In this document: piece after piece, positions 43,101 through 50,727 of the stretch
Position numbering within the stretch: position 1 is the stretch's first letter
Layout: each line of letters begins with the position of its first letter
Source of the DNA: Rosettibacter sp964572725
GTDB lineage: Bacteria > Bacteroidota > Ignavibacteria > Ignavibacteriales > Melioribacteraceae
NCBI GenBank assembly: GCA_964572725.1
Contig: CAZNFW010000003.1
Location: forward strand, 1 to 64,000
DNA: 64,000 nt
Direction: 5' to 3'
Program-made: the position numbers and the translations under genes
Notes under the pieces: generated by a model
The model's input: the letters and a program-made list of their open reading frames with translations, nothing else
What the model was told of the DNA's origin: nothing
The model's database searches: none

Positions 43101-44570
43101 ATGGAAATCAACGGAATAAAAATCGAAAAGATAAATGATTTTCTATGGGAAATTCCAAAGCATGGAGGCATGCTTGTTCCTGGAAGAATTTATGCTTCTC
43201 AAAAAATGCTCGAAGAAGCATTTCAAAACGACGAAGCAGTAAAACAAGTCATAAACGTTGCTCATTTACCTGGCATTCAAATGTATAGTCTTGCAATGCC
43301 TGATATTCACTGGGGTTATGGTTTTCCAATTGGCGGAGTTGCTGCAACTGATTTAGATGAAGGGGTCATTTCTCCCGGCGGTGTTGGTTACGACATTAAC
43401 TGCGGAGTTCGTCTTGCAAGAACATCTTTGAGTTACGAAACAATAAAAAATAAATTACAAAGATTAATAGAAGTATTATTCAAAAACATTCCAACTGGAG
43501 TTGGTGCAAGCGGTGCAATTAGAAAATTATCTGTTCCTGAAATTAAAAGAATATTGACAAATGGAGCTGAATGGGCAATTGAAAATGGTTTTGGCAACAA
43601 AGAAGATTTATTGTTTACAGAAGAAAATGGAAAATTAAAAGATGCTTATCCAGAAGCAGTGAGTGAACGTGCAATTGAAAGAGGGTTAGACCAAGCAGGA
43701 ACTCTTGGTTCTGGAAATCATTTTTTAGAAGTAGATGTTGTCGAAGAAATTTATGATGAAAAAGTTGCAGAAGTTTTTGGGCTTTTTAAAGGTCAAATTG
43801 TTGTATTAATACACACAGGTTCTCGAGGTCTGGGTTATCAAATTTGTGATGATTATTTGAAATTACTTGTTCAATCTGAAAAAAAATATGACTTTAAGCT
43901 TCCAGACAAACAACTTGCATGTGCACCAATTAAATCTCAGGAAGGGCAGGATTATCTAAGTGCTATGAGATGTGCTGCAAATTTTGCATGGAATAATCGT
44001 CAAATAATTATGCATCTTGCCAAAAAAAGTTTTAAGGAAACATTTTCAATTTCAGATAATGAACTTGATTTTAAGTTAATTTATGATGTTTGTCATAACA
44101 TTGCAAAAATAGAAGAGCATGTAATAGAAGATAAAAATGGAAAGCAAGTTACAAAAAAAGTTTGTGTGCATCGTAAAGGAGCCACACGTGCATTTCCTGA
44201 AGGCAGCAAATATATTCCTGAAAAATACAGAAATGTTGGTCAGCCAGTTTTAATACCCGGGGATATGGGAAGATATTCATTTGTTTCAGTTGGAACACAA
44301 AGAGCAATGGAAGAAACATTTGGAAGTTCATGTCATGGTGCTGGCAGAGTTAAAAGTAGACATCAAGCAATGAAATCTGCAAAAGGAAAAGATTTAATTA
44401 AAGAACTCTCAGATAGTGGAATTATTATTCAAGCAAAAGGTTATAAAACAATTGCAGAAGAAATGCCACAAGCTTACAAAGATGTTTCAGAAGTTGTCAA
44501 TGTAATGCACTTTGCAGGTATAAGCAACAAAGTTGCAAAATTAAAACCAGTTGGTGTAATCAAAGGATAA
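43101..44570 (+). CDS. rtcB: RNA-splicing ligase RtcB
   Basis: GTP- and Mn-dependent RNA 3'-P/2',3'-cyclic phosphate to 5'-OH ligase, 489 aa. Motifs: GGVGYDINCGVRLART with the metal Cys, GSGNHFLEV, IHTGSRGLGYQ, and GSCHGAGR, the site of the guanylylated His. The full-length C-terminus ends VAKLKPVGVIKG. It has an excellent ribosome site (GAGGAGG). Used for repair of broken tRNA or other RNAs in bacteria. No RtcA cyclase, RtcR regulator or toxin is nearby. Its stop lies one base from the stop of the converging rdgB, with no terminator visible, so the transcripts may overlap. Confidence 0.96.
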   Translation: MEINGIKIEKINDFLWEIPKHGGMLVPGRIYASQKMLEEAFQNDEAVKQVINVAHLPGIQMYSLAMPDIHWGYGFPIGGVAATDLDEGVISPGGVGYDINCGVRLARTSLSYETIKNKLQRLIEVLFKNIPTGVGASGAIRKLSVPEIKRILTNGAEWAIENGFGNKEDLLFTEENGKLKDAYPEAVSERAIERGLDQAGTLGSGNHFLEVDVVEEIYDEKVAEVFGLFKGQIVVLIHTGSRGLGYQICDDYLKLLVQSEKKYDFKLPDKQLACAPIKSQEGQDYLSAMRCAANFAWNNRQIIMHLAKKSFKETFSISDNELDFKLIYDVCHNIAKIEEHVIEDKNGKQVTKKVCVHRKGATRAFPEGSKYIPEKYRNVGQPVLIPGDMGRYSFVSVGTQRAMEETFGSSCHGAGRVKSRHQAMKSAKGKDLIKELSDSGIIIQAKGYKTIAEEMPQAYKDVSEVVNVMHFAGISNKVAKLKPVGVIKG

Positions 44571-44571
44571 T

Positions 44572-45165
44572 TTAAATTAAGTTATACAGCTTTTTTAATT
44601 CTACTAAAAGATTATTAAATGCCTTTGAGCGATGACTTATTTTATTTTTTTCCTCCAGACTAATTTCTGCAACGGTTCTATCATAACCATCAGGAATAAA
44701 TAAAGGGTCATATCCAAAACCTTCTGTGCCTCTTGGTTCTTTAATTATTCTTCCATGTAATTCTCCTGATGCTTCAATTTTTCTATTACCATCATAATAT
44801 ACTGCTACACAAACATATTTAGCTTTGTGAGGTTCAGGAAAATTCTTTAATTCATTGATTACTTTTAAGTTATTATCTTCATCTGTGCAATTTAAGCCAG
44901 CATATCTTGCAGAATGCACACCTGGTTTTCCACCTAATTGTTCTATAACAATACCTGAATCATCTGAAATTACAGGCTCTTTGTAATAATCATAAATTGC
45001 TTTTGCTTTCAAGAATGCATTTTCACTGAATGTAGAACCTGTTTCTTCAATTTCAATATTTTTTCCAAGGTCATATAAAGAAATTATTTCAAATGGTGAA
45101 TTATCAAATATTGATTTTATTTCTTTAACCTTTCCTTTATTATTACTTGCCAGAATAATTTTCAT
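44572..45165 (-). CDS. rdgB: XTP/dITP diphosphatase (Ham1/RdgB)
   Basis: House-cleaning nucleotide pyrophosphatase of 197 aa that removes dITP and XTP. Family pattern: ILASNNKGKVKEI at the start, ETGSTFSENAFLKAKAI, VISDDSGIVIEQLGGKPGVHSARYAG with catalytic Asp residues, GTEGFGYDPLFIPDGYDRTVAE and KNKISHRSKAF. The ATG overlaps the TAA of the AhpD-like gene as TAATG, with GGAG upstream, so the pair is translationally coupled. Confidence 0.96.
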   Translation of the reverse strand: MKIILASNNKGKVKEIKSIFDNSPFEIISLYDLGKNIEIEETGSTFSENAFLKAKAIYDYYKEPVISDDSGIVIEQLGGKPGVHSARYAGLNCTDEDNNLKVINELKNFPEPHKAKYVCVAVYYDGNRKIEASGELHGRIIKEPRGTEGFGYDPLFIPDGYDRTVAEISLEEKNKISHRSKAFNNLLVELKKLYNLI

Positions 45166-45524
45166 TAATTCTCCTTTTTCTTTTCTTCAAAAATTTCATC
45201 CATTTTTTCAATAGCGAACCGAAGATGAGGAATTACAATTGAACCGCCAACGATTAAGGCTATATTAAATGTTTCGTAAAGTTCTTCTTCGGTAGCACCT
45301 TCTTCTATTGACCTGTCAATATGGTAAAGAATGCAATCATTACATCTTAATACCATCGATGCTACCAATCCCATAAGCTCTTTAGTTTTTGCAGGAAGTG
45401 CACCATCGATATAAGCTTTGTTATCGAGGGCAAAAAATTTTTTAAAATCACTAAAATTGGAATTCAATATTCTTTCATTCATTTCTGAACGATATTTCCT
45501 GAATTCTTTAACAGTTGTTTTCAT
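45165..45524 (-). CDS. Carboxymuconolactone decarboxylase / AhpD-like protein
   Basis: All-alpha protein of 119 aa. The AhpD-like motif CNDCILYHIDRSIEEGATEEELYE contains CxxC and the downstream His typical of disulfide-active members (family pattern ExxxxxCxxCxxxH). Probable role in peroxide or thiol redox chemistry; the decarboxylase name is historical. It lies ten bases after uvrA and overlaps rdgB, forming a uvrA-AhpD-rdgB run. Confidence 0.85.
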   Translation of the reverse strand: MKTTVKEFRKYRSEMNERILNSNFSDFKKFFALDNKAYIDGALPAKTKELMGLVASMVLRCNDCILYHIDRSIEEGATEEELYETFNIALIVGGSIVIPHLRFAIEKMDEIFEEKKKEN

Positions 45525-45534
45525 TTTGCACCTG

Positions 45535-48366
45535 TTATTTTCTTGTTAATTCTTTTTTAAGAAATTTTCCTGTTATGCTGTGTTTATTTTCTGCTACTTG
45601 TTCTGGCGTTCCTTCAGCAATTATTTGACCACCGTGTTCGCCTCCTCCGGGTCCCAAATCAATAATGTAATCTGCTACTTTAATTACATCCATATTATGC
45701 TCTACCACAATAACAGTATTTCCTTTGTCAACAAGCTGGTTTAATACTTTTAGAAGAATCCTTACATCTTCAAAATGTAAACCTGTTGTTGGTTCATCAA
45801 GTACATACAAAGTTTTTCCAGTGCTTACTTTACTCAATTCGGTTGCTAATTTTACTCTTTGAGCTTCTCCTCCCGATAATGTTGTAGCCTGCTGACCTAA
45901 TTTAATGTAACCAAGACCAACATCATACAAAGCTTTAATTTTACGATGCAGTACTGGATAATCTTCAAAAAAGTTTAAAGCCTCTTCTACAGTCATATTC
46001 AGTACATCAGAAATTGATTTTGTTTTATACAAAATTTCAAGAGTTTCACGATTATATCTTTTGCCGTTGCATGCTTCACATGTTACATAAACATCCGGGA
46101 GGAAGTTCATTTCTATTTTTTTCAAACCGTCGCCGTTGCATTCTTCACATCTCCCGCCGCTTACATTGAAACTGAATCTTCCTGCAGTATATCCTCTCAT
46201 TTTTGATTCTGGCAATTGTGCAAACAACTCACGAATATGAGTAAACACACCTGTATACGTAGCAGGATTTGAACGGGGTGTTCTTCCAATTGGAGTTTGG
46301 TCTATCTCAATTATTTTATCAACATTTTCAAGACCTTTAATTTGTTTATAAGGAAGTGGAACAACTTTAGAATTATAAATTTTTTGATATAATATTCTAA
46401 CCAATGTTTCATTAATTAAAGAAGATTTTCCGGAACCACTCACTCCTGTTATTGCTACAAATGTTCCTAAAGGAATTTTAAGATTAACATTCTTTAGATT
46501 ATTTCCCGATGCACCAATAAGTTCAATAAATTTTCCATTCCCTTTTCTTCTTATTTCAGGAATTTCTATTTTCTTTTGATTCTTAAGATACTGAGCTGTA
46601 AGAGAATTTTTCCCGTCTGGTGATTTCAAAATATCTTCTGTTTTTCCATGCAAACAAACCTTTCCTCCGTGTTCGCCGGCAAGTGGTCCCAAATCAATTA
46701 TATAATCCGAATTTTCTATTGTCTCTCTGTCATGTTCTACAACAATTACAGTATTTCCAAGATCACGCAAATTTTTTAATGAATTAATCAACTTCATATT
46801 ATCTGCCTGATGAAGTCCGATACTTGGTTCATCAAGCACATAAAGCACACCTGAAAGTTGAGAACCAATTTGTGTTGCAAGCCTGATTCTTTGTGCTTCT
46901 CCACCTGATAATGTTCTTGCTGACCTGTTTAATGTTAGGTAATCAAGACCAACATTTATCAAGAATTCTAATCTTGTTTTAATTTCTTTTAAAATTTGTT
47001 TTGCAATTAATTCTTCTCGTTCTTGTAACTTAAGTTCTTTAAAAAATTTAAGAGCCTTTTCGATTGAAAGAGCAGTAACCTCTGCAATATTTAATCCTCC
47101 AACTTTTACTGCAAGCGATTCTTTTTTTAATCTACCTCCATTGCATGTTGAACATGTCAATGTATTCATAAAAGATTCTGCCCATTCTCTAATTTTGTTA
47201 GAGGATGTATTTTCATAATAATGTTTTATATAATTTTTAACTCCGCTGAATTTGTGCATGTAAGTTACTTCTCTTCCGCCTCCATAAATGTATGTGAATG
47301 GAATTTTTTCTTTGGTTCCATTTAATAAAACATCTATTTGTTCACTGGTTAACTTATTCAAAGGAGCATCGAAAGAAAAACCAAAATAATTTGCAATACC
47401 TTCGAGTTGATTAAATATCCAAATTGAACGAGGTTTGCCAAGCGGTGCAAGTCCTCCTTCATTAATTGATTTATCCCAATCTGGAATAATTAAATTTACA
47501 TCCAGTTCTTTCTTTTCTCCCAGACCATCACAATCAGGACAAGAACCATAAGGCGAATTAAATGAAAATGAATTAGGTGCTAATTCCTGATAACTAATTC
47601 CACAATGTGGGCAGGCAAAATTTCTGCTAAACCAAAAATCTTCATTCCCATCATTTACAATTATATTTCCGTTGCCATAGTTTAGTGCAACTTCCACAGA
47701 TTGTCGAATTCTGTATCTCGAGCTTTGATTTACCTGAAGTCTGTCAACTACTATTTCAATATCATGAACTTTATATCGTTCTACTTTAAAATCGTCAATC
47801 AATTCATGAACAGTGCCATCTACTCTTACTCTTAAAAAACCATCTCGAATAATTTCCTGAAATAATTCACGATAATGACCTTTTCTTCCTCTAACAACTG
47901 GGGCAAGAATTAAAATTTTCTTCTCATTAAAATTGTTTAGAATATTGTCGATAATTTGGTCAGAAGACTGCTTTTCAACTGGTCTGCCACAATTATAACA
48001 AAATACTTTGCCAACTCTTGAATATAGCAAGCGCAAATAGTCATAAATTTCAGTAACAGTTCCAACAGTTGAACGAGGATTTGTAGCAGAAGATTTTTGT
48101 TCAATAGAAATGGTCGGGCTTAATCCTTCAATTAAATCAACATCTGGTTTTTCAAGAATATCCAGAAATTGACGGGCATACAGAGACAACGACTCAATAT
48201 ACCTGCGCTGCCCTTCTGCATAAATAGTATCAAATGCCAGCGAAGATTTTCCAGAACCCGATAATCCTGTAATTACTACAAAAGAATCACGGGGAATTTC
48301 TAAGTCTATATTCTTAAGATTATGTTCCCTTGCACCTTTAATTAATATTTTATTCAGTTGACTCAT
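45535..48366 (-). CDS. uvrA: Excinuclease ABC subunit A
   Basis: Damage-recognition ATPase of nucleotide excision repair, 943 aa, full length. Two ABC modules: Walker A GLSGSGKSSLAFDT and GVSGSGKSSLINET; signature LSGGEAQRIRLA and LSGGEAQRVKLA; Walker B VLDEPSIGLH and VLDEPTTGLH. The zinc modules are CPHCGISYQ ... CPDCDGLG and CEECNGDG ... CEACNGKRYNRETL. It works with UvrB and UvrC; uvrC is 36 kb away in the window. Transcribed divergently from the IMPACT-family gene. Confidence 0.98.
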   Translation of the reverse strand: MSQLNKILIKGAREHNLKNIDLEIPRDSFVVITGLSGSGKSSLAFDTIYAEGQRRYIESLSLYARQFLDILEKPDVDLIEGLSPTISIEQKSSATNPRSTVGTVTEIYDYLRLLYSRVGKVFCYNCGRPVEKQSSDQIIDNILNNFNEKKILILAPVVRGRKGHYRELFQEIIRDGFLRVRVDGTVHELIDDFKVERYKVHDIEIVVDRLQVNQSSRYRIRQSVEVALNYGNGNIIVNDGNEDFWFSRNFACPHCGISYQELAPNSFSFNSPYGSCPDCDGLGEKKELDVNLIIPDWDKSINEGGLAPLGKPRSIWIFNQLEGIANYFGFSFDAPLNKLTSEQIDVLLNGTKEKIPFTYIYGGGREVTYMHKFSGVKNYIKHYYENTSSNKIREWAESFMNTLTCSTCNGGRLKKESLAVKVGGLNIAEVTALSIEKALKFFKELKLQEREELIAKQILKEIKTRLEFLINVGLDYLTLNRSARTLSGGEAQRIRLATQIGSQLSGVLYVLDEPSIGLHQADNMKLINSLKNLRDLGNTVIVVEHDRETIENSDYIIDLGPLAGEHGGKVCLHGKTEDILKSPDGKNSLTAQYLKNQKKIEIPEIRRKGNGKFIELIGASGNNLKNVNLKIPLGTFVAITGVSGSGKSSLINETLVRILYQKIYNSKVVPLPYKQIKGLENVDKIIEIDQTPIGRTPRSNPATYTGVFTHIRELFAQLPESKMRGYTAGRFSFNVSGGRCEECNGDGLKKIEMNFLPDVYVTCEACNGKRYNRETLEILYKTKSISDVLNMTVEEALNFFEDYPVLHRKIKALYDVGLGYIKLGQQATTLSGGEAQRVKLATELSKVSTGKTLYVLDEPTTGLHFEDVRILLKVLNQLVDKGNTVIVVEHNMDVIKVADYIIDLGPGGGEHGGQIIAEGTPEQVAENKHSITGKFLKKELTRK

Positions 48367-48454
48367 TTATATAAATTTGTAAAAGTTCAATCTGTTATTT
48401 TAGATAAACATAAAACTAAAATCAATGCAATAATAAAAATCAATTTATAATAAC

Positions 48455-49078
48455 ATGAAAGCCCCTTTTTCTATCAAAACAATTTCAAATTTTACAGAAT
48501 TCAGAATCAAAGAAAAAGGTTCACTATTTATTGCCATGAGTTTTCCAATAAATAATGAATCAGAAGCTGAAGAAGAACTGTCAAAAATCAAGAAAAAATA
48601 TTACGATGCAACTCATAATTGTTTTGCATATAAATTAACAGATGGAACAATTAAATACTCCGATGATGGTGAACCAAGTGGAACTGCAGGAATAAGAATT
48701 CTAAATGCGATTAATCATTTCGACTTAAATAACATTCTTATAATAGTTACAAGATATTTTGGAGGAACTAAATTAGGAGTTGGCTTGCTTGGAAAAACTT
48801 ATTATGATGCAGCATATCAATGTCTGCTAAATTCCAAAATTTTAACAAAAACACTTTATAACAAATTAATTATCAGCTATAATTATGATTCATCCAATAT
48901 TATACATAAATGTATATCCAAATACAATGCTATAATTGAAAAAAATTTGTTCGATGAAATTCCCCGCATAGAATCACTTGTAGCTATAGAAATAAAAGAT
49001 AAATTTATAAATGAACTCAAATCACATATTCATAACAAAATTGAAATCAAGGAAACAGATTTTTTTACTTATCTTTAA
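48455..49078 (+). CDS. IMPACT / YigZ family protein
   Basis: Product of 207 aa. The N-terminal UPF0029 (IMPACT) domain has KKKYYDATHNCFAYKL, YSDDGEPSGTAGIRIL and ILIIVTRYFGGTKLGVGLLGKTY, the family signature. A C-terminal DUF1949-like half follows (NKLIISYNYDSSNIIHKCI), with the ferredoxin-like fold of elongation factor domains. The bacterial function is unknown; ribosome or translation-linked roles have been proposed from the eukaryotic homologue. It is alone on the plus strand, about 100 bases before the Rrf2 regulator gene. Confidence 0.9.
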   Translation: MKAPFSIKTISNFTEFRIKEKGSLFIAMSFPINNESEAEEELSKIKKKYYDATHNCFAYKLTDGTIKYSDDGEPSGTAGIRILNAINHFDLNNILIIVTRYFGGTKLGVGLLGKTYYDAAYQCLLNSKILTKTLYNKLIISYNYDSSNIIHKCISKYNAIIEKNLFDEIPRIESLVAIEIKDKFINELKSHIHNKIEIKETDFFTYL

Positions 49079-49104
49079 AAAATAATCCTATTTTTTATTA
49101 AAAA

Positions 49105-49137
49105 TTGACAATAAGTATTGATTTAATTAATTTCAAT
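49105..49137 (+). promoter_or_regulatory. Promoter and candidate operator of the Rrf2 gene
   Basis: TTGACA (49105-49110), 17 bases, TAATTT (49128-49133): a perfect -35 with a fair -10. Bases 49117-49137 form a 21-base imperfect palindrome with ATTGA / TCAAT arms and TTAATTAA near the centre, covering the -10. Rrf2 proteins often bind such AT-rich palindromes, so self-regulation is plausible. Confidence 0.45.
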
Positions 49138-49180
49138 AAGGACATAAATCTCTTTTTAAAAATAATTTAATGGGAATAAT

Positions 49181-49609
49181 ATGATATACACAAAAACAGG
49201 TGAATATGCTATTAGAGCCATTTTATTTCTGGCACGGCAGCCAAAAGAAAAATTAATTATGTCCTCTGAAATTGCAAAAAGCGAGGATATTCCAGCTCAC
49301 TATCTTGCAAAAATTTTACAAAGAATGGCTAAGTATGGATATGTTGATTCATTTAAAGGAAGAGGAGGAGGTTTCAGAATAACTGAACTTGCCAAAAAAA
49401 GTTCAATACTCGAAATTGTTGAAAGAGTTGAAGGACCTGTAATTAACTTAAAATGTGTTACTGGCTTAAAAGAATGCTCAGAAGAAAATCCCTGTCCACT
49501 TCATGATGAATGGGCAGATTTAAGAAACAGAATTTATAATTTGATATCGAGCAAATCCGTGCAGGAAGTAGCAGAAAAGTATGCAGAGACATTAAGCAAA
49601 CACAAATAA
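49181..49609 (+). CDS. Rrf2 family transcriptional regulator with Cys cluster
   Basis: Winged-helix regulator of 142 aa beginning MIYTKTGEYAIRAILFLA, typical of Rrf2/IscR. The recognition helix region is DIPAHYLAKILQRMAKYGYV and the wing SFKGRGGGFRI. Three Cys at positions equivalent to the IscR cluster ligands appear as CVTGLKECSEENPC, with spacings of six and five residues (IscR five and five), so an Fe-S cluster sensor is likely. No isc/suf genes are adjacent and the target is unknown. A hairpin terminator follows. Confidence 0.9.
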   Translation: MIYTKTGEYAIRAILFLARQPKEKLIMSSEIAKSEDIPAHYLAKILQRMAKYGYVDSFKGRGGGFRITELAKKSSILEIVERVEGPVINLKCVTGLKECSEENPCPLHDEWADLRNRIYNLISSKSVQEVAEKYAETLSKHK

Positions 49610-49618
49610 GAACATTTA

Positions 49619-49663
49619 GAGGTTGTTTGAAAGGTAATAAATTACTTTTTAAACAGCCTCTTT
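49619..49663. terminator. Strong bidirectional terminator
   Basis: GAGGTTGTTT (49619-49628) pairs with AAACAGCCTC (49651-49660): ten pairs including one G-T. The inner arms AAAGGTAAT / ATTACTTTTT extend the stem almost to the loop. T runs follow on plus (TTTATTT), and on minus the hairpin begins at the stop codon of the 49662-50081 gene. It closes both the Rrf2 gene and the lepA operon. Confidence 0.8.
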
Positions 49664-50081
49664 ATTTATTATCATTAAAGTAATATTTCAAATAGACCAA
49701 ATCACTGCATAAGTCATTTAAAGAATTCATGCTTTGTATTGTCAGCTGGAAAAATTTTTCTTTATAAATTGTCTTTAAAAATTGATTTGCATTTTCCAAC
49801 AGGTTTTCTAAAATATTTTTTATTTCTTGAATACTTTTCAAGTATTCATTTTTTAATGAATTAAAATATTCTTCTTCAAGAGTATTATCTCTGTTCTGAA
49901 TTATTCTCAAAACCCCTTGTGAAAATTTTGCATGGAAAGCAAGTTCTTCAAGTTTGTTAATCTTATTGTTACTTAATGCAAGCTCTATGATTCGCAGTAG
50001 ATCTTCTTTGTTTTTAAGTTTTCCTTTTGCCAAATCTTCAATTGTATTGCAAATTTTCTCTGATTCTAATTTATAATCCAT
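49662..50081 (-). CDS. Hypothetical helical protein
   Basis: I do not recognise this 139-aa product. It has no signal peptide or membrane segment. The sequence is almost wholly alpha-helical with heptad-like stretches (LEELAFHAKFSQGVLRII, LKSIQEIKNILENLLENANQF). It contains two Cys (ICNTI near the start, DLCSDL near the end). Its ATG overlaps the methyltransferase stop as TAATG, so it is the coupled last gene of the lepA transcription unit, before the terminator. Could be a small partner of the methyltransferase; that is speculation. Confidence 0.6.
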   Translation of the reverse strand: MDYKLESEKICNTIEDLAKGKLKNKEDLLRIIELALSNNKINKLEELAFHAKFSQGVLRIIQNRDNTLEEEYFNSLKNEYLKSIQEIKNILENLLENANQFLKTIYKEKFFQLTIQSMNSLNDLCSDLVYLKYYFNDNK

Positions 50082-50722
50082 TATAATTTTACTCCTAAGC
50101 CAATTCCATCTCCAACTGGTAAAATTATACTTTGAAGTGAGTTATGGTTTAAAAATAGTTTATTAAATTCTCTAATAATTTTAGCAGAATTTTTATAGGC
50201 AGCAGGAACTGCATTTGATGCTGCATACCCATGCCAGAGTAAATTATCAATAAAAATTACTCCATGTTTTTTCAATATCATTAATGAATAATAAAACAAT
50301 TTTTCATAATCCTGTTTGTCTGCATCTAAAAATATCAGGTCATACTTTTTTGTAAGCGAAGGAAGAATATCAAGCGCATTGCCTTCTATCAAATTAATTT
50401 TAGATTCCAATCCAGCCTTTTGAATAAATTTACTTGCAAGAGAAATATTATCAAGACTTTTTTCTATTGTGTCAATAACAGCTTTCTTTTTAAGTTTTCT
50501 TGCTATTCTAATTGAAGAGTATGCAATAGCAGTTCCAATTTCAAGAACACGCTTTGGTCTAATAATCAAAATTAATTGTTCTAAAAATTCTGCGGCTTTC
50601 CAATCAAGAATGGGAATATTATTAACCTTTGCAAATTCTTCCATTTCTTTAATTATCGGGTCTTGATTACTGCGAAGTGATTCGAGATATTTTAATTGAT
50701 TTTCATAAATTATTTTACTCAT
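50081..50722 (-). CDS. O-methyltransferase, class I SAM-dependent (COMT/CCoAOMT-like)
   Basis: Product of 213 aa. The SAM-binding fold shows PKRVLEIGTAIAYSSIRIAR (motif I), the acidic residue after beta-2 (IDTIE), GNALDILPSL, YDLIFLDADKQDYEKL with the metal Asp, and IFIDNLLWHG, the pattern of the bacterial YrrM/CCoAOMT family that methylates catechol-type or other hydroxyls with a divalent metal. Substrate unknown. Five bases after the subtilase gene; overlaps the next gene. Confidence 0.88.
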   Translation of the reverse strand: MSKIIYENQLKYLESLRSNQDPIIKEMEEFAKVNNIPILDWKAAEFLEQLILIIRPKRVLEIGTAIAYSSIRIARKLKKKAVIDTIEKSLDNISLASKFIQKAGLESKINLIEGNALDILPSLTKKYDLIFLDADKQDYEKLFYYSLMILKKHGVIFIDNLLWHGYAASNAVPAAYKNSAKIIREFNKLFLNHNSLQSIILPVGDGIGLGVKL

Positions 50723-50727
50723 AAAAA

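Noticed and set aside
44570..44572. A terminator between convergent rtcB and rdgB
   Set aside because: The stops are one base apart and no stem with a T run is visible nearby.
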